Shown here: one piece after another, positions 46,612-56,144 of the stretch
Layout of the letters: each line of letters starts with the position of its first letter
How positions within the stretch are numbered: position 1 is the first letter of the stretch
DNA from: Galeruca laticollis
Taxonomy: Eukaryota > Arthropoda > Insecta > Coleoptera > Chrysomelidae
NCBI GenBank assembly: GCA_963921935.1
Contig: OY998176.1
Location: 175,022,445-175,086,444, forward strand
Reading direction: 5' to 3'
DNA: 64,000 nt
Notes under the pieces: generated by a model
What the model saw: only the letters and a program-made list of their open reading frames with translations
The model's database searches: none
What the model was told of the DNA's origin: nothing
Position numbers and translations under genes: made by a program

Positions 46612-46852
46612 GAAACTCAAGGTCTCTAGTTAATTCCACAATATAATACAAGTTATTGAAAATTCTAAAAAATTGACAATTGTTTCAATAATTCAATATC
46701 ATCGTCAGAATTATCGAAACAATTGTCAATTTTTTAGAATTTTCAATAACTTGTATTATATTGTGGAAATAACTAGAGACCTTGAGTTTCATTTAAAAAC
46801 ACTAATATGAGCATATTCCACGAAGTAAGGGTCGAGACAGTCAATTTCATTA
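46612..46852. repeat. Short foldback MITE inserted in the Tigger-like gene
   Basis: Palindrome with ~88-bp arms (AAATGAAACTCAAGGTCTCT... and its reverse complement), followed by the same 45-bp tail (ATATGAGCATATTCCACGAA...) seen beside the 1-kb foldback at 24231-25231. It equals that element with the central ~730 bp removed. The Tigger frame resumes after it as AAG ACA ATA GTA CAC. Confidence 0.85.
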
Positions 46853-46866
46853 AGACAATAGTACAC

Positions 46867-47923
46867 TGTTACGAATTAAAAGTAACAGTCCTCAAATTTA
46901 TTTGTTATATTACTTACCAGATCATGCCAGAATAAAAAAATAAATAAATAGAATTGAATCAGATTAAGATGGATTATTTGAAGTAAATTCTTCTAATGTT
47001 CTTAATGTTTATATTGTTTATGAGTACAGGTTATAGGTAGTAATTGACATAAAATTTTCATGGAACTTATAATTGTGTTCATTAATTCTGAAAATCTAAT
47101 CTGGTTCTATGTCACATATAAGTCTATGATTAGGTACGTTTCAAGGTTAGTCAGGTGATATATTTGGAATTCCTTGGTGTGGAATTTCAACTTCCAACAT
47201 TTCAACTTTTTTTTGGAGTTTTTTTTCTACATCCTTTCTTTTGGGTTTCTGATTTTAAGCAAGAGCTCAACATTCTAGGATTTCTAGGATTAATACCTAA
47301 AAAGAAAAGAAACACTTTTAGTTGTTTTAAATTGTATTTCGCTGATGAAAACACTCTCCTTAGAGGATTTGAAAATTTAAACAACTAATAAAATCATCCA
47401 TCTAGACCACACAACATCATCAACACTGTAACTGAGTAACTGATTCACGGTAGGTGACATAGGATTTTGTTGTTTCAGGCCTTCTTCTTACTTTCATCAT
47501 TACATTATTTGTACTTCGTAACTGCATCCCTATCCACCAGTCAGCCATCTCTACAGCACTAAATCACGCAGATAATACGCTGATATTGTTTCACAGCAAT
47601 TCTACCCTTAATTGGAGAAGCACTAGACAATCAAGTAAGATCTTTCCAAATAATTATTGGCCTTGAGGACTCCACAAACTTGACATTTACATTTAATAAT
47701 AATAATAACATATCACATGAGTTTGCTTATACATACTCGTTGGGAACCAACTGGTACCATTTGGGGTAACTGATTTATTTTTGTTAATCACATCATAAGA
47801 GTCAATTGGTGATATCAAAGTATTACTTTTACACTGTAAAGCATTCTTCCATCTTTACACTTACCCACCCCTACTCTACCGAAAACACATAGCATTTTTC
47901 TTGAGCTAGCTTGGGGGGTAATA
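46867..47923 (+). repeat. 5' LTR of gypsy D
   Basis: Begins TGTTACGAATTAAAAGTAACA and ends GGGGGGTAATA. It contains only a short AAT run (about 47693-47710). An open frame at 47155-47388 is repeated in the other LTR but is simply part of the LTR sequence. Confidence 0.9.
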
Positions 47924-47927
47924 AAAC

Positions 47928-47944
47928 TGGCGCCTCAACGTGTC
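47928..47944 (+). other. Primer-binding site of gypsy D
   Basis: TGGCGCCTCAACGTG follows the 5' LTR after 4 bp. TGGCGCC is a usual start for a lysine-type tRNA 3' end; the exact tRNA is not certain. Confidence 0.65.
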
Positions 47945-48941
47945 TTAGTGCATATTTTTGTCCTTTGAAGTCTTTATAATACATCAGTTACAGATTTTCA
48001 CTTTTGTTTTGATTTTATTTTGAAGTTTGACTTTTGACAGTTCACTCTAGTATCCAGTTGAGTGTAGTGTAGATGATCGCCATAGATAACATTTATGTAC
48101 GGACTGATTGCTACATTATAAATTTTGCTGTTATTGGGAGATGTGTTCAGATTCAATTTAGTCAGTTGAATGGCTATTACGTCGTAAGAAAATTTTTCGA
48201 TACTACCGATAGAAAGTAAATTGCTATTTATTTCATTTCCTTTCTACTACCAAGGTAAATAGTTGAAGGAAGCTCAATTCTAATTCCTAAAACTAAGAAC
48301 TAAAATTTGAAGCAGTGTTTGAAAAAGAAATACATATTATATTTTGTCGTTAGAAATAATACCATTTGAGACATAACGAGTACCTAATTAGATTTTTTAC
48401 TTTGACTTAATATTTAATTTGATATTCGGCACTTAGATTAACTTGATAAAAGAAACCAGTTTGTTTTCTTTGTTTACTTTTGAAATAGATTGACGAATAC
48501 GATAATTCATTGATTCATATCCAGGGTGATTCAAATCTACCAGTAGGTATAGTTAATACAATTTCATAAACAATCATATGTTGGTTATGTGATTGAACCC
48601 TAGTAATTGTTTGTACTTTAGTACTGTGGTATTTCTTTGGACCACTCTTTTTATAGGTATTAGTAAATATTAGATTAAAGTATCGGCATTATTATTGTGC
48701 TTTACATAATTAGACTTTTTTTCGCGGTCCACGTTTCCAAGAAATTTTTCTTTAAATCACTGATGCTTAAGCGATTTTTAAGTGGGATGGTAAACTCATA
48801 ATTTTCTGGAATTACTTCTGAAATTTAGGTATAGGTGCTCGTGTTTTTTTTTCCTTTTTTTTTTGGAATTACGTTGCGGTGGGGTTCAACAGCGTTCACT
48901 GTTGATTATTCTAATAATCTTTAATTTTCTACAACATAAAA
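47945..48941 (+). other. Leader of gypsy D
   Basis: About 1 kb between PBS and gag without an open frame of note; AT-rich untranslated leader. Confidence 0.6.
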
Positions 48942-50597
48942 ATGGAAGTAAATCGTCTTTTGGGAGATGAAATAACATATGAACTGTTAATTTGGGGTTA
49001 TCCTATAACTGGTAATGTAACCCAAAAACGGGCTTTATTAAGTGAAGCCTTTAGGTTAGAGCGAGACGGGGCGAGAGAACCACCGTCTTCTGTCAACGTA
49101 GATGTTAATGGAGAACTATTTACCTGTGAATATAAACTTTCAGACTTAAGTGAGGAGATAGATAACTTTAATTGTAATAACAGGTTGAATGATTTTAAAA
49201 GAATTGGTTCCCGATTGATTCATGTTAGGACTAGGTTAACTAGGATTAATGCTAAGGGAGATTTGCTAGGAAAAGTAGAAAGCTTAAAAATATTATGCCA
49301 GGAATTACATGGTGAACTACAACGTATTTATAATGAAACGGGAAATCAGGGGCAATGTCTCGACACCCAACTCGATAATATTTCTTTAATTGATAGCCCG
49401 AATTCATTACTACCGCAGATTTTACATAATTCCAGGCGAGTTATTCCTACAAATTCAAATGAAATAATTGGCGTTGAGCCTGAGCTTAGGAGTGATGTGG
49501 ACGCTTGAGTTCTTCATGGACCATTAAGGGTCTCGACCTTGCGTGATTTGTTCGAACATAAATCGGGCACTAATAATGCTAACTCCGCACAAAATATCAA
49601 TAATTTAGTTCACTCTAATAGAACACAAGCTCCAATACAACTAACAGCTCTTAACAGTAATTTTCAAGCTAATCAACCACCGGTCAATTACAATAATCCT
49701 AGTCTTCCCATAAGGCAACCCGCTTTTGGGGAAAATGTCATGGTGAGTTCCATTCAACCGGCTTCTTGTACGAATGTAACACCGGAACAATCTGGAACTA
49801 ACTTGCAATATCATAGTTTTGCAGACGTTTCGAGATGACCCCTTAAATTTGATGGTTCCTCTAGTGTGGCGAGTTTTCTGGAAAGGATTGAAGAATTGCG
49901 TATGTCACGTGGTGTATCTAAAGATAGATTACTTCAGTCTGCTCCAGAGCTCTTCACGAAGGAGGCGCTTTTGTGATTTAGGATGGGTACATTCAACTCG
50001 TGGGATGAACTTGTCCAAAAACTTCGTGTAGATTTTTTGCCGCATGATTACGAATTCTCCCTGTGGGACGAGATTCGTCATCGTACGCAAGGTAGTCAAA
50101 AAAAAGTAATCAACTTCGTATCCGATATGGAAAACTCATTTCGAAAACTTTCAGATCTACCCTCCGAATACTCGCGGGTACAGATTATCAAACGTAATCT
50201 CTTGCCATATATTCAACGTCAGATTTCAACATATCTTGTTGATTCAATGGCAACTTTAATACGATTGGCTAAGATGATAGAGGAAACAGAATATAGAACA
50301 CAGAAATTCTGTCCCCCACCTACTAACGCAAAACATCTTTTGGAACCGGAATTGGGATATAGGAAGCCATCGAGCTCTATCACTACCATTGTCACTAATG
50401 ATCAAGCATCGACTGGCATATCTGTCGTTGAAACTAAAAATGGTCCAACATGTTGGAATTGCCATGAGGTAGGTCATCGGTTTAGAAAATGTCATAAACC
50501 TAAAAGCGTTTTCTGTTTTCAATGTGGTAAGCCCAATGTAGTGAGCGCGTCGTATTCTAATTGTAGTCGAAAAAACTTTCAAACTCTTTCTCAGTAG
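48942..50597 (+). pseudogene. gag: gag of gypsy D
   Basis: Starts at an ATG in an AAAATGG context. The first 188 residues are open (MEVNRLLGDEITYELLIWGY...). Stops at 49506 (TGA), 49836 (TGA, in SR-stop-PLKFDG) and 49974 (TGA, in ALL-stop-FRMG) break the rest. The capsid part has FNSWDELVQKLRVDFLPHDY, YRTQKF and LPSEYSRVQIIKRNLLPYIQ. Zinc knuckles follow: CWNCHEVGHRFRKC (CCHC intact) and a second CFQCGKP... in which the histidine is not in register. Two of the stops are TGA exactly where Trp is conserved in this family. Confidence 0.88.
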
Positions 50598-50620
50598 GTC
50601 GGCTGGAGGAGGGTGTAAGT

Positions 50621-53600
50621 TTGTATCCTTCGACCAATAACAATAATGATATTGCCATCTCAAATTATGTCATAGCACACGTCCGACGTAACCAACGACC
50701 ATATTTAAAGGTCAGCATCCTTGGTAAAGAATTTTTGGGATTATTGGACAGTGAAGCAACTAGAACAATACTTGGAGGTCCAGGTTGGGAAACTTTGGCA
50801 AGCATCTGTAAGTTAGACTGTCAGAACCCAACGATGTGTACAGTTGCCAATGGTCATTCCTGCCAGAGTATCGGTTCATTTCTGGCTCCAATCCAGCTAC
50901 GAGATCGCGTTTGTTTAATTAATGTCTTAGTCGTCCTATCTTTACCGCATAGGCTAATACTAGGCATCGACTTTTGGAAAAATATGGGAATAATACCGGA
51001 CTTATATGCAGGCGAATGGAGTTTTCGTCAGAGTGAAACGGTCAACGCCACGGATACGAGTGGACTTCTAAATGCTAGCTCTTTAACCGACGATCAGCTC
51101 CAAACGTTCAAGAAGATTGTGGATGAGGCTTTTAGTGAAATTGAAGGTGAATTGGGGGGCACCCAGTTAGTGGAGCATGTGATCAATACGACTTCCCGCC
51201 GATTAAGCAGAGATACTATCCAATATCCCCAGCTTTACAAAAAGACGTCAATATCGAACTGGATGAGATGCTCAAGAATGATATCGTTGAACCATCCAAA
51301 AGCCCGTGAAGTTCCCCTATTGTCATGGTGAAGAAGTCAGATGGGCGATGGCGATTTTGTGTTAATTACAAAAGGCTAAATGCAGTTAGTACTCTAGATG
51401 CTTACCCCATTCCATACGTTAGAAATATTTTAGATAAACTTCCCGATGCACGTTGGTTGAGTACTCTCGACATCAAGTCTGCCTATTTGCAGATTCCAAT
51501 GGCAAAGGAATCAAGACCGCTGACGGCATTTATTGTTCCTAACCGTGGATTGTACCAATTCAAACTAATGTCATTTGGCCTACACTCAGCTCCTGCGAGA
51601 TGGCAACGTCTCATAGACCAAGTCTTAGGTTCCGACCTCGACCCGTATATATTTGTGTACTTGGATGACATAATAATATGTACCCCAACTTTTTAAAGAC
51701 ATTTGGAGGTGTTGAAAACGGTCCTTCAGCGAATTAGGGATGCCGGTCTGACATTAAACAAAGAAAAATTCGAGTTTTGTAGGTCAGAATTGAAGTACCT
51801 CGGTTACGTGTTTAACGAGTCAGGACTTTTGGTAGCTCCTGAAAAGGTCGAGGCGATTGTAAAAGTCCAAACCCCGAAATTTGTTGCAGAAGTGAGAAGA
51901 CTCCTTGGAATGGCTTCATGGTATCGAAGATTCATTTCTAATTTTTCAGAGCTAGTGTCACCGCTTACACAACTTACGCAGAAAAATCGAACATTCGCCT
52001 GGGATCAGAACTGCGAGGAATCTTTTATTCAAATCAAACAAACATTAATACAGGCACCCATTCTCTCCTGTCCTGATTTCACCAAACCTTTTATAGTAGA
52101 AACAGATGCGAGCAACTATGGGCTTGCTGCTACTCTTTGCCAGAGGTACCCAGATGGTGATAAAGTAATCGCATATCTGAGCCGCTCGCTAACAAAGAAT
52201 GAGCGAAAATATTCTACCACAGGAAAAGAGTGCTTAGCAGTTATTTTCGCCATAGAGAAGTTAAGGCCTTATCTGGAAGGTAGTAGGTTCGTAGTAATTA
52301 CCGATCACTATTCACTAAAATGACTCTTCGATATCAAAGACCCCGTCGGTCGTATCGCTCGATGGGCCTTACGATTACAGGGCTACGACTTCGAGATAGT
52401 GCATAGGAAAGGAAAAGAACATCTAGTGCCAGATGCTCTCTCAAGGGCCGTTCCATGCCTAGCTACCATAGAGAAAGACAATATTGTCCCTTCAGATTCC
52501 AAAGACAAATGGTACTTGGACATGTTTAAGAAGGTTCAACAGTCTCCAGCTAAATACCCATTGTATAGAGTTGAGGGTGAACACTTATACCGTCATACTC
52601 GGTCTAAGTATCCTGACTTAACTTGGTCGGAATGGTTAAAGGTAATACCCAAAGACCAACGAATAGCTATTATCAAGGATAATCATGATCCACCTACGGC
52701 TAGTCATTTAGGTATCTCCAAGACTTTAGCTAGGATAGAGCAAAAGTACTATTGGCCAAAACTCAGAGCGGATGTGGCGCGATACATTAGAAAATTCATA
52801 ACCTGTCACAGGAAAAAGCCAGAGCAAAAACGACCCATTGGGCAGATGTTATCCGCTAAGTAACCGATTCTCGTCCGTGGGAACTCATCAGTTCTGACTT
52901 GGTGGGACCCCTACCGAGATCCACATCTGGGTATACACATATTCTTACCGTACTAGACTGTTTCAGTAAATATCTTTTAGCGTTTCCTTTGAGAACAGCG
53001 AAGGCAACAAATATAATTCGATTATTAGAAGACCATGTATTTTTGGTATATGGAGTACCCAGACGACTAATAGTGGATAAAGGATCTCAGTTTGTCAGCA
53101 ACGATTTTAGAAATTTGATGAAAAGGTACAATGTCACGTTAAAATTTGAAGCTTTATACCACCCACAAGCTAGTCCGGTCGAAAAGACGCATCGAGTAAT
53201 TAAAACGATGTTAACCGCTTATATAGGAGAGAATCAGCGTCACTGGTATACCTATCTGGCCAAAATAATTTGTGCAATTTGATGCGCCAAGCATGATGTG
53301 ACAGGAGTGACACCCAACTTAATAAATTTTGGCCGTGAAATATGTTTGAATGGCATAGATGATAACGAAATTCCTAAGACTCAAGTAACTGTTGAGCAAA
53401 GAACTTTAGCACTGAGTAACCTATTTGGAGATGTGAAGAGACGTCTTCAGGACGCCTATGAAAGATCATCAAAGACATACAATCTTCGCCACAGAAACGA
53501 GAAGTTTACTGTTGGTCAGAAGGTTTACAAACGTAGCTACGTCTTATCCGACGCGTCCAAATATTTTAGTGGCAAGTTAGCACAAAAGTACGAGGGACCA

Positions 53601-53711
53601 TTCATAATTACAAAAGTTGTTTCGTCATGGTCTTACGAATTGGAGAATAACCAGGGTCGTTCGGTCGGTATTTGGAATGCGAAGGATATGAAGTCACATC
53701 CTCCAGAGTAA
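50621..53711 (+). pseudogene. pol: pol of gypsy D (PR-RT-RH-IN)
   Basis: Protease: FLGLLDSEATRTILGG (50731-50780), where DSGAT reads DSEAT. RT: a frameshift near 51180, then the SP-stop-SSPIVMVKK region (TGA at 51307 in place of Trp), DGRWRFCVNYKRLN, LSTLDIKSAYLQIP (motif A) and FVYLDDIIIC (YLDD kept); TAA at 51694. RNase H: YLGYVFNESG, ETDASNYGLAATLC, TGKECLAVIFAIEKLRPYL; TGA at 52321 in place of Trp. Integrase: finger SHLGISKTLARIEQKYYW...TCHRKKPEQ (first Cys of the pair lost), core DLVGPLPR, IVDKGSQF, HPQASPVEKTHR (triad present, core in shifted frame from 52863), TGA at 53280. C-terminal: KRSYVLSDASKYFSGKL and YEGPFIITKV, ending at 53711. Confidence 0.93.
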
Positions 53712-53808
53712 TAGATTAGTGTCGTAGTATAGTTAGAATTAGTTATTATGGAATAATTGTTGTTCAGTCTTTGTCAATTAGTACATAAAAGTTTCTTCGA
53801 AACTTTAT

Positions 53809-53825
53809 TCAGGTGAAGGTGGTGT
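53809..53825 (+). other. Polypurine tract of gypsy D
   Basis: AGGTGAAGGTGGTG-type purine-rich tract immediately before the 3' LTR; primes plus-strand DNA synthesis in this class. Confidence 0.7.
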
Positions 53826-54661
53826 TGTTACGAATTAAAAGTAACAATCCTTGAATTTATTTGTTATATTACTTACCAGATCATGCCAGAATAAAAAAAT
53901 AAATAAATAGAATTGAATCAGAGATTAAGATGGATCATTTGAAGTATATTCTTTTAATGTTCTTAATGTTTATATTGTTTATGAGTACAGGTTATAGGTA
54001 GTAATTGACATAAAATTTTCATGGAACTTATAATTGTGTTAATTAATTCTGAAATTCTGATCTGGTTCTATGTCACATATAAGTCTATGATTAGGTACGT
54101 TTCAAGGTTAGTCAGGTGATATATTTGGAATTCCTTGGTGTGGAATTTCAACTTCCAACATTTCAACTTTTTTTTGGAGTTTTTTTTCTACATCCTTTCT
54201 TTTGGGTTTCTGATTTTAAGCAAGAGCTTAACATTCTAGGATTCCTAGTATTAATACCTAAAAAGAAAAGAAACACTTTTAGTTGTTTTAAATTGTATTT
54301 CGCTGATGAAAACACTCTCTTTAGAGGATTTGAAAATTCAAACAACTAATAAAATCATCCATCTAGGCCACACAACATCATCGGTGAGTAAAGACTGTAA
54401 CTGACTAACTGATTCACGGTAGATGACATAGGATTTTGTTGTTTTAGGCCTTCTTCTTACTTTCATCATTACATTATTTGTACTTCGTAACTGCATCCCT
54501 ATCCACCAGTCAGCCATCTCTACAGCACTGAATCACGCAGATATTACGCTGATATTGTGTCACAGCAATTCTACCCTTAATTGGAGAAGCACTAGACAAT
54601 CAAGTAAGATCTTTCCAAATAATTATTGGCCTTGAGGACTCCACAAACTTGACATTCACAT

Positions 54662-54718
<57 letters not shown>

Positions 54719-54745
54719 TTAATAATAATAATAATAATAATGATG

Positions 54746-54793
<48 letters not shown>

Positions 54794-55006
54794 TATCACA
54801 TGAGTTTGCTTATACATACTCGTTGGGAACCAACTGGTACCATTTGGGGTAACTGATTTATTTTTGTTAATCACATCATAAGAGTCAATTGGTGATATTA
54901 AAGTATTACTTTTACACTGTAAAGCATTCTTCCATCTTTACATTTACCCACCCCTACTCTACCGAAAACACATAGCATTTTTCTTGAGCTAACTTGGGGG
55001 GTGATA
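53826..55006 (+). repeat. 3' LTR of gypsy D with expanded AAT microsatellite
   Basis: Nearly identical to the 5' LTR except for a block of about 130 bp of AAT repeats (54662-54791, with a few GAT and ATT interruptions) where the 5' LTR has about six. Ends GGGGGGTGATA. Confidence 0.9.
54662..54791 (+). repeat. (AAT)n microsatellite
   Basis: About 43 AAT units with occasional interruptions (ATT near 54719, GAT near 54741-54748). The open frames across it (poly-Asn plus strand, poly-Leu minus strand) are artefacts. Confidence 0.97.
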
Positions 55007-55009
55007 GCA

Positions 55010-55162
55010 CCATATTGGGCAAGTTTCACAATAAATTGAAAATGAATAACTTCATGCGTCGAAAAACCTGCTTTTCGTTTTGTATATCCTGATGTGAAGG
55101 ATGAATTTATTGTGTCTGAGGAATATGTTATTATGCTACCAATACCGAGTTTTATAGGGTGA
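55010..55162 (+). pseudogene. Tigger-like gene, C-terminal tail after gypsy D
   Basis: After the gypsy 3' LTR the plus strand continues the pogo tail domain: GQVS.. then a conserved FVYPDVKDEFIVSEEYVIML and a TGA at 55160. Together with the frame before the MITE (VRFAKKK, then KTIVHHIGQV across the insertion site) this is the same domain as in the first pogo copy (VSFLRKKG..FVYPDVEN). It shows that MITE and gypsy D inserted into this gene. Confidence 0.85.
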
Positions 55163-56144
55163 ACTGCCAGATGTTCAAGAACATTAAAATTTCCCGTGAA
55201 CTTTTCGAAATATAATAAATTTGTATATAATCCGAGTTTAGACTTTTGAATGTGCATAAAATCAGAACAAGCTGGAAACCAGTAAAATTGTTCAAAACAA
55301 AATTATAAATAAAATTTGTAAGTTTCCCATCATTCCCGTGTATGGAAAAAAATTTAATCAAAGTCAAAGGTAAAAAAATGAGTTTTTTTGATATATTTTT
55401 CATACATAATTTTATGTTCTACAATTTTTTCTGAAGTACTTCTATGATAAAACTTACCTTTTTGCTGAAAATTGCGAAAAACTCTTTTTTTTTGACTTTT
55501 GACCCCGAATTAAAGTTTTTCCATACACGGGAATGATAATTATGTTTTGAACACTCATACCGATTTTCAGCTTGTCGTGATTTCATGCACCTTCACTCTC
55601 ATTTTTTGGTCTAAATTGACCGGGCTAATAATAGTTTCCAATGCAGTTTGTAATGTTTTCCATCAAAACATATTTTGTAAGTAATTTCTTGCATTCAATA
55701 CTTAACAATTACCCACTTCTATATTTTGAGTTATTCTGACCCACAAACATTAGAAATGCTAAATAGTTTGGAAGTTTAAATTTGAATAGGTTTAGAGGTA
55801 AGGGCTACTATACATACCGTTATCCTCAAAAAAATGTAAATGTATAAAGGCTCCCATATGTTGTATCAAAGCTCCTTTACTATGAGAGAACAGGTACATT
55901 TTGCAAAATTTAAAAAAATAGTTCTTGTTGCACAATTCAAACAGCTACATTTAAAGTACCCGAAATTAACAATATAACCTACATTTGTATAAGTACCTAT
56001 TATGTGAATTTGTAAGTTAAGTATTATCGTGAATTGAATGTTAAGTGTATTAAATCTCCCTAGTCTCCCCAAAAGGTTAAACATTGACTGAACATGAATA
56101 TAAATTGTTTCAATTGCCGAGAAAGTACATTTTAAAACAGAATA
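55163..56144. other. Non-coding, contains a palindromic MITE
   Basis: 55327-55550 has inverted arms of about 60 bp (CATTCCCGTGTATGGAAAAA... and TTTTTCCATACACGGGAATG). The remainder is AT-rich without coding motifs. Confidence 0.6.
55327..55550. repeat. Palindromic MITE, ~220 bp
   Basis: Left arm 55327-55388 and right arm 55488-55550 are reverse complements with a few mismatches. The centre is A/T-rich. Non-coding. Confidence 0.75.

Larger units (their letters stand above)
46867..55006 (+). mobile_element. Ty3/gypsy LTR retrotransposon D, complete ends
   Basis: LTRs 46867-47923 and 53826-55006 flank a PBS, a leader, gag and pol on the plus strand. It is flanked by ACAC (46863-46866) and GCAC (55007-55010), probably a 4-bp duplication with one change. 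It interrupts the Tigger-like gene, whose frame continues at 55010. The LTRs are nearly identical apart from a large AAT-repeat expansion in the 3' copy, so insertion was recent relative to its neighbours. Confidence 0.93.

Noticed and set aside
47155..47388. 77-codon open frame present twice (also 54116-54349)
   Set aside because: It is duplicated only because it lies in both LTRs of gypsy D; no independent support for coding.
48942..53711. TGA read as tryptophan (alternative code)
   Set aside because: TGG is used for Trp throughout the same element, other stops and frameshifts are present, and the sequence is nuclear retrotransposon DNA.
54600..54852. Poly-Leu and poly-Asn open frames
   Set aside because: Translation of the AAT microsatellite.
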